Shown here in pieces: positions 27,001 through 34,895 of a stretch of DNA of 64,000 bases. Within the stretch, counting starts at the first letter, position 1, and the number at the start of each line of letters is the position of its first letter. The notes under the pieces are model-generated. The model saw nothing but the letters and a program-made list of their open reading frames with translations, made no database searches and was not told the DNA's origin. This DNA is from Owenia fusiformis. Taxonomy: Eukaryota > Annelida > Polychaeta > Sabellida > Oweniidae. The stretch spans positions 5,644,001-5,708,000 of the forward strand of contig CAIIXF020000001.1 of the NCBI GenBank assembly GCA_903813345.2, written 5' to 3'. Position numbers and translations under genes: made by a program.

Positions 27001-28514
27001 GCAAAGTAGATTGCCAATTTTGATGAACTTGACATTCCAAATGACCACCCATAATTTCATCTCAGAATTGATCTGGTAAAAAGGCAAATAGATGTGGAAC
27101 ATTATTTTACTAAAAAGAATTAGCTATAAAAGTGATTACTAAGTTAAGATGTGTCGTCCTTGTTCTATCATAGACTTCAGACTTAAAAATATTTTTAGTG
27201 ATAGAGGGTTTTGATAATAATGAAATATGGTTATTTTGTAGTTTCTTAAATATTTCTGATTGGATAATGTAAACTCTATTGGAATGCAACAAGATGCTCT
27301 TGTTGACATGCAGACTGTGATTTATTATAATAAATATGACCTTAAAAAGGAGCAGCTAATAATTTTGAGCATTGTGTTAATTGAGGATTTAGCCCAAACT
27401 TCAAAGTCCTAAATGGTTAAATATGCAAATCTTAATTAAAACGAGACTTCAACAAGATTTCAAACCTATATAACTAGCAAAACTTCTGTTCAGTTAATTA
27501 TGAAAAATGACTTTTGCTCTATTTTTAAATGTCACTATGTTTTCTATTATCTTTGTCTCCTGTGGCATTAAAGATAACTGGCTGATGTCAGACGCTTTGA
27601 TAGAATGGTAATTATATAAAAGGTCAGATGCCTTGCTCTGCATAACAAAGAGATTCGAAAGGTTTTAATTGCCATATCTGGAAAGTGACTGTAATTTATT
27701 CGTCTAAAGAACGTAAACAAAATGATTCCTGCAGGATTTATTCATATTCAGTCAAGCCAGACTAGATAATCTTTATAGAAATGATGTGATTGTCATTCAA
27801 AGTGCCAGGAACATTGAATAATCCTAAATAGTCAACATAGATATAATAACCTGAAGATCTGAAACTATAATGGAAATCATGATTGATGGAACTTGTGGGA
27901 GAAATGTGAGGCCTCACTCTAGCTATTAGGAATTTATTCCCATTGGGAGGCACTTAATGAAATGCCACCAGTTTATTATACCAATATTTACATCAGTAGA
28001 TGTAATAAACAGCAGAAATATACAAGTGATTTAAAACAGGACCACCATTTTATTCAGTTAATGAATATACACCTTATGAATCAGATATTGTCAATATAGT
28101 TATAGCTTATTGTTGCACCATTAAGATTATGGCTACCATTTTAGACATTTTCACGACTTCCTATACTAAGTCTTTGCTTCATACACTGTATGAACCATTC
28201 GTTTGATAGTTTGATTGATCTTAACCCTGTATTCTTTTCTATATCCAGGTGACCACCTACAGTTGAACCAGGAGAATCAGGCATTGAAAGGCAAAGTTGA
28301 ACACCTCCAACAAATGATGGAAGAGAGACGTGCCAAAAGAAAAGCACGTAGAGAAGCACGTAGTGCTCCCTATAATTGGTCAAGTGACAAACAAAGCAGT
28401 ACTGAGAGTAAAGATGGTGAAACAAATGCCATGGAGGTTGATGCAAATGTAATGACAGACAATGTAACAGATACTACACTAACACAGATTAAACAAGAAA
28501 CTGTTATGGTGTAA
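2836..28514 (+). CDS. MIDN: Midnolin, seven coding exons
   Basis: Spliced CDS: 2836-3065, 3179-3266, 3779-3835, 11410-11817, 13236-13452, 24235-24417, 28249-28514; 1,449 nt, 482 aa plus TAA, with every junction GT-AG and in phase. Human midnolin is of similar length. Domains: N-terminal ubiquitin-like fold (about residues 30-106, from MKIQICP); a block [25 protein letters not shown] (126-153) and a second block [17 protein letters not shown] (about 313-334), matching the two halves of the Catch region; a Ser/Thr-rich linker between them; and a basic C-terminal helix (about 400-440, with [14 protein letters not shown]). Family knowledge: nuclear midnolin captures short-lived transcription factors such as FOS and EGR1 with the Catch region and delivers them to the proteasome without ubiquitination, docking through the C-terminal helix. 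The start at 2836 is the second in-frame ATG; the one at 2779 would add 19 residues and is less likely. IKQE near the C-terminus fits a sumoylation consensus. Confidence 0.93.
3179..3266 (+). CDS. MIDN: MIDN coding exon 2
   Basis: Acceptor TTTCCAG, donor GTAAGA. It completes the ubiquitin-like domain ([20 protein letters not shown]) and ends in phase 0 after ..ESGLM. Confidence 0.93.
3779..3835 (+). CDS. MIDN: MIDN coding exon 3 (57 nt microexon)
   Basis: Acceptor TTATTACAG, donor GTAAAC. It encodes 19 residues including [13 protein letters not shown], which matches the conserved midnolin segment just before the first Catch block. Phase 0 on both sides. Confidence 0.92.
3836..11409 (+). other. 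MIDN intron 3 (7.6 kb)
   Basis: AT-rich intron. No exon or RNA gene recognised. A 26-bp direct duplication (TTTATATGTCAATATTCATT repeated) lies near 10,722-10,772. Near 9,951 a lone fragment TTGACATTTTGTCAC..TTAATGCCTTG resembles the 3' end of the repeat-core family described at 31,331. Otherwise I see nothing. Confidence 0.6.
11410..11817 (+). CDS. MIDN: MIDN coding exon 4 (first Catch block)
   Basis: Acceptor AATTCCAG, donor GTAAGA; 136 codons, phase 0 at both ends. It starts [16 protein letters not shown] and contains [11 protein letters not shown], then a Lys/Ser/Thr-rich linker and an acidic-to-helical stretch ([18 protein letters not shown]). Confidence 0.95.
11818..13235 (+). other. 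MIDN intron 4
   Basis: No gene seen. A stretch near 12,750-12,840 (GCGTCCTTGGG.. ACCTAATGCAAGCACTG) resembles 62,900-62,970, so it is probably a dispersed repeat. Confidence 0.5.
13236..13452 (+). CDS. MIDN: MIDN coding exon 5 (Ser/Thr linker, second Catch block)
   Basis: Acceptor TTTTTCAG, donor GTAAGT. The first 45 or so residues are almost pure Ser/Thr with some Ala and Asn. It then reads [20 protein letters not shown], matching midnolin's second conserved block. Ends in phase 1. Confidence 0.93.
14299..14411. repeat. Long hairpin, 39-bp arms
   Basis: Arms 14,299-14,337 (TTATGTCACTATCGTGGCAT..) and 14,373-14,411 (..ATGTGCCACGATAGTGACAT) are inverted copies with few mismatches around a 35-base loop. 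Probably a miniature foldback transposon. Confidence 0.8.
14413..14669. mobile_element. Candidate MITE with 27-bp inverted ends
   Basis: Left end ATTTATAACATACCTATGAT and right end ATCATAGGTATGTTATAATG are inverted copies. The interior is GC-richer than its surroundings (GCGGGCGCGGGC). It sits between the hairpin at 14,299 and the transposon at 14,680, so three elements are stacked. Confidence 0.6.
14680..15676 (-). mobile_element. Tc1/mariner-type element, 997 bp, ~240-bp TIRs
   Basis: It begins CAGGGTGTCCAAAAAAAAAC and ends with the inverse, GTTTTTTTTTGGACACCCTG, flanked by TA on both sides (14,678-14,679 and 15,677-15,678). The inverted arms continue with mismatches for about 240 bp. The TA duplication and CAGGGTG termini fit the IS630/Tc1/mariner group. 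A transposase remnant lies inside on the minus strand, so the element is probably dead. Confidence 0.85.
15275..15331 (-). pseudogene. Mariner-type transposase remnant
   Basis: The minus strand reads [19 protein letters not shown], resembling the W(V/C)A.s.HGIIGP(F/Y)(F/W)F segment of mariner-group DDE transposases. Flanking frames are broken by stops and shifts. Confidence 0.5.
16780..16984. mobile_element. MITE, 205 bp, TA target duplication
   Basis: Ends CTGTATAAGTGGTA and TACCACTTATACAG are inverted copies flanked by TA (16,778-16,779; 16,985-16,986). The interior has several TTTTCCTAAT / ATTAGGAAA-like words in both orientations. No coding capacity. Confidence 0.82.
18273..18473. mobile_element. 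MITE, 201 bp, 5-bp target duplication
   Basis: Left end CAGGCCCATAGCCAGG, right end the inverse of CAGGCTCGTAACCAGG. CTTCT occurs on both sides (18,268-18,272; 18,474-18,478). Subterminal G- and C-runs (GGGGGG, CCCCCC). Shares end type and duplication length with the element at 20,374. Confidence 0.8.
18584..18655. repeat. Hairpin, ~20-bp arms
   Basis: AAGTTAAACCCAATACCACG and CGTGATTGGGTTTAACTT are inverted copies around a loop of about 32 bases. Probably a small transposon remnant. Confidence 0.7.
20374..20868. mobile_element. MITE, 495 bp, 5-bp target duplication
   Basis: Left end CATTGGCGTCAGAAG, right end the inverse of CAGGGGCGTCAAAAG, flanked by TAGTA on both sides (20,369-20,373; 20,869-20,873). 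G-rich left and C-rich right subterminal tracts. No coding capacity. Confidence 0.72.
23561..23829. mobile_element. MITE, 269 bp, TA target duplication
   Basis: Ends GGGCAAAGGGGTGT and ACACCCCTTTGCCC are perfect inverted copies flanked by TA (23,559-23,560; 23,830-23,831). Inner arms repeat GACATGTGGGGTAA against TTACCCCACA. Frames inside are by-products of the palindrome. Confidence 0.85.
24235..24417 (+). CDS. MIDN: MIDN coding exon 6
   Basis: Acceptor GCTTGCAG, donor GTATGT. Reads [20 protein letters not shown] then [13 protein letters not shown], which matches the conserved helix after the second Catch block. It ends with a basic stretch ([10 protein letters not shown]). Phase 1 to phase 1. 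Confidence 0.92.
24621..24750 (+). mobile_element. Repeat-core family (RCF) element, zero core units
   Basis: Starts TTTTATGTCACC with a hairpin (CACTAGTCTAGTG centre, GTGGTGACATA), then ATGGTCTCC, and ends GGTGGTGACATTTTGCATG..AATGCCTT. These are the same ends as the large element at 31,331, but here they are only 130 bp apart, with no tandem core. Confidence 0.75.
24880..25050 (+). repeat. R148 remnant
   Basis: One degraded unit of the block at 1-680: words AATAACTCAAATACCAGT, GAATTTTCAAGACGGC and TCAAAATG are recognisable. Confidence 0.6.
25535..26031. mobile_element. MITE, 497 bp, TA target duplication
   Basis: Ends CTGTAAAACACTTTAAATTC and the inverse of CTGTAAAACATGTTAAATTC, flanked by TA (25,533-25,534; 26,032-26,033). 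Interior has TTCGCG and AATTCGCGGG words near both ends. No coding capacity. Confidence 0.8.
28249..28514 (+). CDS. MIDN: MIDN last coding exon (C-terminal helix)
   Basis: Acceptor TATCCAG. Reads [20 protein letters not shown] followed by an Arg/Lys-rich helix ([14 protein letters not shown]), APYNW, and an acidic Ser/Thr tail ending [10 protein letters not shown], stop TAA at 28,512. The helix is the proteasome-binding part in the family. Confidence 0.94.
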
Positions 28515-30750
28515 AGAAATAATGAAATGTTTGGAGTAAGTGATTTGTGCAGATTTTCACAGCTGTTACTCATAATGGCAGAAATACCATTACTGCATTG
28601 AGTGTGTTCTCGTTAAGCATTGTTGAACGTTGCCACATAGGTAATTGTCAGGAGAACATGGTTGTTGAATTTATGATTGATGTAGTTTTCTCAAGCTTGG
28701 AAGCTTGTAGGATCGTGAGATATATAATACATCAAATCTTATATAGGCCAATAAAATCATGATGGCTGATGTACAGTTTATGTGCTGTATGTAACCTGTA
28801 GGCTTGGTCAGCTAATTCTTGTAGCCTAGTTTAAAGAGAGGGACGTGACTCTGCCCTTATAGCCTGGTATAAAAACAGGAGTTTTGACTCTGCCCTTTGT
28901 AGCCTGGTATAAAGACGGAAATGTTGACTCTGTCCCTGTAGCTTGGTATAAAGACAGGAGTGTTGACTCTACCACAGATGTGTGAGATAATGGTCAGAGA
29001 CTTTTTATGCCCCACCATAATGGTGGAAGTATATTGCCAGAGCGAAAATAGAGTTCATATTTGACAAAAGCAAATTTGACATCTACAATTGTTACCTTCC
29101 TATGTATCAAATTGTTGGTAACTTGTGGTAGAATAGAGGGAATAAGCCTACATTTTCACCAACCACACATTTTGGATCTACATGACTTGTGAACAGTGAT
29201 TCAAAGAAAACCAAGCCAGTATACTCGTATATCCACCACAAATAAACAAATTGACTTTTGCCATCCTAGCATTTGCTGATGTTTGAATATTTACTGAGGA
29301 ATATTCGCGAGAGTTCACCTTTTTATTGTTAATAATTAACTTTTTCCAATATTGGCATTTGGCAAAGAATTTTAGTAATTCCAGAAAAACTCTGACCATT
29401 TTAGCATGTCTCACAAAAGTACCTCACAGAGTCAGTCAATATATGACTGAAAGCTGTCACTGTTATTCATATGAAAATACTATCTTGTTATTTGTTTTAA
29501 TTTGTCCCATTATATTTTAACCCAGAATTTTATGTACAGTAATGTTAGTGTCAGATATACAGAAATGTTGTTATACAATTATTAAGGCATACAAAAATAT
29601 TAATCAACAGAAAAACAATCACCTTTATAATGGTATAAGAATGAATATGTTTTATTTACAAGTTTACTATATATGTGTTTGTAAATTGTAACTGTACTCG
29701 CATACTATATTATTGAGATATGGAGCAAAATGTCTTTGTAAGACGACTTGCCTAGGGTGATCATTATTTTTATGTACATAATATATGTACATTTCAAGTA
29801 CACTGCATATCTTTTCCGTGGCAGTTAACCCTTTGCAGTCTAAGGACAAGAAATGTCAGCACAATGTTTTATTGATGTATTATTGAACAATAATAGACCA
29901 TGGGTGCAAATCCATGGATTGCTAAGTGTTAACCTTCTGGGGAGTGAGCGATTGAAGGTTTTTCATTCAATAATCACTTTTTGTCATTATTATACTAGTT
30001 GACGTTTATTTTAGTAAGAACTGTTCTAATTTCCTGATATTTCCTTTTAAAAAAAGAAAATTAGGTGCCATATGCCCATTGAGAATTTGCAAATGTTATT
30101 TCTAGCATTTCGTTTGGTTGAGCACAGTAGATTTGATTTTTTGCCGTTAATATCAAATATATCAGTTATCTTAGTTATCTAAATGTTTGAAATGTCAGGA
30201 TGTATGATTCCAGAATTCTTTTTTAATAAGAGGTGGTCACAAAAATTGCATTGGTTAATAGGCTCAATACTTTTATTTGAGTTTAAAACTTTGCAGAAGT
30301 ATAAAACAATAGAAACTGGTAGTAGTTATTATTAAAATTGCAGTATGTAACTATATAACATAGGATGTGTATGTCCAATGAATTAAATGTATGTTTGTAA
30401 ATATTTTTAATTTGATGTAAAAACCTTTGACTTCTCTTTGTGCACATACAGATATACACAGTATTTTAAATAATATTGGTTTCTCAGTTTCAAATACTTT
30501 TATGTATACATAATGTACATTATACACAGCATACAAATACATATTTACGAGGCAATAACACATAAAATGGAATTTATTATGCAATTGAGGAAAATAAATG
30601 TAGATATAATTGTGAATAAATGACTTCCAATGTTATGTCCATTGAACAGTGAGTGCCCAATTTCTTAATAATAAAATGACATTCTTCTGATTAGAGTATT
30701 CTTCCTTTAGGTGATATTATTTGTGATTATAACATTAACTTTATAATAAC
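28515..30750 (+). other. MIDN 3' UTR and downstream sequence
   Basis: No further gene. Candidate poly(A) signals AATAAA lie at 28,750 and 30,593, among others; which is used cannot be told. Four ~40-bp tandem units occupy 28,815-28,978. A short palindrome CCACCATAATGGTGG lies near 29,013. Several ATTTA motifs are present, but in sequence this AT-rich they carry little weight. Confidence 0.5.
28815..28978 (+). repeat. ~40-bp tandem repeat, four units
   Basis: Units of the form TAGCCTGGTATAAAGACAGG followed by AGTGTTGACTCTGCCCT. The first unit is the most diverged. Confidence 0.85.
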
Positions 30751-30789
30751 CTTCAATTGAAATTCAGAGGCTAAGCAGGGTAAAATAGA

Positions 30790-31045
30790 GAATATTGGAC
30801 ACCTTTTACCTTAAAAAACTCATTGAAGGTCAAATCTTAAAAGTTAAGTCAGATTTGAACTTCTGAAAACTTGTAGATGATTTTGAAAAAAACTGAAGTC
30901 AGACTGAAAAGCACTTGTCAAGTTATTGGAAGTTGTAAGAATTTGTTACAGAGGCCAACCGCTGATTGCCAACCACCAATCGCCATCACAAAAAACAGAG
31001 ACCATAACAATACCTTTTGGTGGTGACATAAAAATGGTATGTAAC
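30790..31045 (-). mobile_element. RCF element, minus copy, about one core unit
   Basis: Reverse-oriented copy: 5' hairpin and TTTTTATGTCACCACC at the right, then ATTGTTATGGTCTC-like sequence, then a single AGTCAGATTTGAACTTCTGA-type core unit. The 3' end is lost. Confidence 0.7.
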
Positions 31046-31330
31046 AAAACAACACTGAAATAGATATAGTTTACACACCCATATAAAAACAAAGTCTTCT
31101 GATCAGCTTGTGTAAACTCTGTGCTATATGTTGCCAGTATTACTGCACAGATAACTGACAGGGTTCAAGATATAATAATGAGATCAACTTTCAAGTAAAT
31201 ATTCATTTAAAATGTCTTAAATTTCGGTGACAAAGAGCGCTGAATTTACACTAGTGAATTAAGAGTTGATTTTTATATGGGTGTGCAAGCTCATCAGTTT
31301 ACAGTTTCCATGTTGTTTAGTTCAGTACGG

Positions 31331-32745
31331 TTTTTATGTCACCACCAAAAGTGGTGACATATTGTTATGGTCTCCGTTTTTTTGCGACGGCGGTTGGTGG
31401 TTGGCGTCCGGCGTCTGGCGTCCGGCGTCCGGCGTCTGTAACAATTTCTTACAACTTCCTATAACTTAACAAATACTGTTTAGACTGACTTCAATTTTTT
31501 TCTAAATCATCTACATGTTCTCAGAAGTTCAAATCTGACTTTAGATTTGACATTTGACCTTCAATGACCTTCTCAAGGTCAAAAAGGTCTTTTTTCAACT
31601 TGCTTCACATTGACAAATTTTTTTTTCAAAATCATCTTCATGTTCTCAGAAATTCAAATCTGACTTTAGATTTGACTTTAGATTTGACATTTGACCTTCA
31701 AATCTGACTTTAGATTTGACATTTGACCTTCAATGACCTTCTCAAGGTCAAAAAAAGGTCAAAAAGGTCTGTTTTCAACTTGCTTCAAATTGACTAAATT
31801 TTTTTTTCAAAATCATCTACGTGTTCTCAGAAATTCAAATCTGACTTAAGATTTGACATTTGACCTTCAATGACCTTCTCAAGGTCAAAAAGGTCTGTTT
31901 TCAACTTGCTTCAAATTGACTAAATTTTTTTTTCAAAATCATCTACGTGTTCTCAGAAATTCAAATCTGACTTTAGATTTGACTTAAGATTTGACATTTG
32001 ACCTTCAATGACCTTCTCAAAGTCAAAAAAGGTCAAAAAGGTCTTTTTTCAACTTGCTTCAAATTGACTAAATTTTTTTTTCAAAATCATCTACATGTTC
32101 TCAGAAATTCAAATCTGACTTTAGATTTGACATTTGACCTTCAATGACCTTCTCAATGTCAAAAAAGGTCAAAAAGGTATTTTTTCATCTTGCTTCAAAT
32201 TGACTAAATTTTTTTTTCAAAATCATCTACATGTTCTCAGAAATTCAAATATGACTTTAGATTTGACTTTAGATTTGACATTTGACCTTCAATGACCTTC
32301 TCAAGGTCAAAAAAGGTCAAAAAGGTCTTTTTTCAACTTGCTTCAAATTGACTAATTTTTTTTTCAAAATCATCTACATGTTCTCAGGAATTCAAATCTG
32401 ACTTTAGATTTGACATTTGACCTTCAATGACCTTCTCAAGGTCAAAAAGGTCTTTTTTCAACTTGCTTCACATTGACAAATTTTTTTTTCAAAATCATCT
32501 ACATGTTCTCAGAAGTTCAAATCTGACTTTACATTTGACATTTGAAATTCAATGACCTTCTCAATGTCAAAAAAAGTCAAAGAGGTATTTTTTCAACTTG
32601 CTTCAAATTGACGAATTTTTTTTCAAAATCATCTACATGTTCTAAGAAGTTCAAATCAAACCTTCTTAAGGTCAAAAGGTATTTTCCAACTTTCTTTAAA
32701 TTGACCAAATTGTTTTAGGTGGTGACATTTTGTCATGTTAATGCC
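31331..32745 (+). mobile_element. RCF element with about nine tandem core units
   Basis: 5' end TTTTTATGTCACCACC with hairpin TATGTCACCACC-AAA-GTGGTGACATA at 31,335-31,361, then a GGCGTCCGGCGTCTGGCGTC tract. The core has about nine units of 90-180 bp containing TCAAATCTGACTTTAGATTT, TTGACCTTCAATGACCTTCT and TTTCAACTTGCTTCAAATTG. 3' end GGTGGTGACATTTTGTCATG..AATGCCTT. No protein is encoded. The structure resembles mobile elements with minisatellite cores described in molluscs and flies (Helentron-associated type), by architecture only. Confidence 0.8.
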
Positions 32746-32849
32746 TTGTCTTACATTTGCTGGGGTATATTACCAGTGTAAAACAATAATACAGTTAAGA
32801 CAATATCACTGGCTGCACACACAACAGAGTATAAGTCAACAGAACTCAG

Positions 32850-34110
32850 TTGTTGGATAATTTTAAGATTTGTATATACCCAGGACAATTTGTCAGTAAA
32901 TATCTATTTCCAAGACCATAACTAGAAAACTCCATGGCCATGGAAAAAATGGTGGCCATTTTGAAATTAAGTGGCCTTCTCGAAAATGTCTCCTTGAGCA
33001 AAGCTCCTTTCCCTCTAGGCATCAGCATATAATATTCCAACCAAATCTGTCAACTGGTATTAGAGTTATCAAAGGTTACTTTCTTTTACAAAAAATGCTG
33101 GCCATTTTGAAATTCAACTGCCATCTTGATAATTCCTTATTGAGCAGAGCTCCTGTGTCCCTGGGCATCACCATATAAAATTTGAACAAAGTCTGTCCAC
33201 TGGTATTTGAGTTATCAAAGATTGTTTTTTACAAAAAATGGTGGCCATTTTGAAATTCAGCAGCCATATTGAAAATGGATCTTGTTGCTAGGTATCAGCA
33301 TATAAAATTTGAACGAAATCCGTCAACTGGTATTTAAGTTATCAATGATTACTTTCTTTTACAAAAAATGCTGGCCATTTTAAAATTCAACTGCCATCTT
33401 GATAATTCCTTATCGAGCAGAGCTCCTGTGTCCCTGGGCATCACCATATAAAATTTGAACAAAGTCTGTCCGCTGGTATTTGAGTTATCAAAGAGTGTTT
33501 TTGTAATGGTGGCCATTTTGAAATTCAGCCATATTGAAAATGTCCCTTGTTGCTAGGCACCAGCATATAAAATTTGAACGAAATCCGTCAACTGGTATTT
33601 GAGTTATCAATGATTACATTCTTTTACGAAAAATGGTGGCCACTTTGAAATTCAGCTGCCATCTTAAAAATTCCTTATCAAGCAGAGGTCCTGTGTCCCT
33701 AAGCATTGGCATATACAATTTGAACAAAATCTGTCTACAGGTACTTGAGTGATCAAAGATTATGTTTTTTTACGAAAAATGGTGGCCATTCTCTCAGCCA
33801 TCTTGAAAATGTCTCCTTGAGCAAAGCTCCTTTGTCCCTAGGTATCAGGATTTAAAATTTGAAACAAGTCCATCAACTCGTATGTGAGTTATCAAAGATT
33901 ACATTTTTTCTGAAAAATGGTGCCCATTTTGAATTGAGTGGCCATATAGAAAATTCCTTCTCGAGCAGAGGTTCTACCCCCATAAGGCATAAGCCTATAA
34001 AATTTGAATCAAATCCGTCAACAGGTATTTGAGTTATCGCCTGGACAGACGAACGGACAGACAGCTTTCCTATATTCCCCTCAAACTTCATTCTGTGGGA
34101 TAACAAATAG
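32850..34110 (-). repeat. R148 repeat block with conserved end, about eight units
   Basis: Reverse-oriented tandem units (GGCCATTTTGAAATTCA, CTGGTATTTGAGTTATCAAA, TCCCTGGGCATCA). The right end carries GGACAGACGAACGGACAGAC and a TCTGTGGGATAA motif, also seen after the copy at 48,215 (GGATGGATGGCTTC, CAGTGGGATAA), so this family has a fixed terminus. Confidence 0.85.
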
Positions 34111-34252
34111 GGTGCAGTGTCACAATTCCATCTCAATAATTGTTTTTGGTACAGTATTAATTGTGTGTTCAAGCACAACAAAAAGTCTTTGAACAACAAA
34201 TGCAGAGAGCATAAATCGAGAAATACAAACAGATTTACTTACAAAATAGAGT

Positions 34253-34258
34253 TTTATT
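34253..34258 (-). terminator. PGD: Candidate PGD poly(A) signal
   Basis: AATAAA on the minus strand (TTTATT on plus), about 520 bases after the PGD stop codon. A second candidate lies near 34,338. Confidence 0.5.
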
Positions 34259-34775
34259 GTCAATGAGTAGTGCAACATTTCCATCCCTAGTTTTAGTGCA
34301 AGAGATACAAAGTATACAGAAGAAACATATTTATCTTTTATTCACATAACCATTTATATCTTTGACCATAATATTTTTTCCTCCCAACAGAATGTTAGAA
34401 TTTGTTTTTCTCACAGCATATTTGAGAATATAAAAACTTCAAACCTAGAATCAACATACTATTCGACTAGTACATGTACATATATTCGGGTCAGCTCCAA
34501 CTGGAGCCCAAAATATTTTTTCCAAAGATATGAACAAGTCAACAACAATTGGCAAATCATCATCAAAGTTTCATCAGATCACCGGATCATCAGATTATAT
34601 CTCTTGTTAAGTGTGTTAGACAGATACTGCACTAACTGAATTTTACAGCAATTTTAGTAAAATATTCAAATTTAACACACTATAAAGTCATTATTCACAT
34701 ATTTTGAAGTTATAAATCCCATACTATAGGGCTGTAGTGAAGAAATTGATTGGGTTGCGTCCATTTAAGTTTTTC

Positions 34776-34895
34776 TTATGCCTGGTATGTGGATGAAGAG
34801 ACAGAGCCACCGTGTCCAGTCCAATTTGTATGGTGCCAGGTGCCAGGTGAAGTCAACAATTCATATGTGTGGGCACCAAAGTAATCTCTCTGAGC
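34776..34895 (-). CDS. PGD: PGD last coding exon
   Basis: [20 protein letters not shown], then [17 protein letters not shown] and TAA at 34,778-34,776. Confidence 0.97.
   Translation of the reverse strand, partial: AQRDYFGAHTYELLTSPGTWHHTNWTGHGGSVSSSTYQA

Larger units (their letters stand above)
24418..28248 (+). other. MIDN intron 6 (3.8 kb)
   Basis: Contains the short repeat-core element (24,621), an R148 remnant (24,880-25,050) and a MITE (25,535). From 26,040 to 28,240 I see only AT-rich sequence without a gene. Confidence 0.6.

Noticed and set aside
28547-28762. Frame downstream of the MIDN stop
   Set aside because: Within the 3' UTR, out of frame with MIDN, no recognisable protein.
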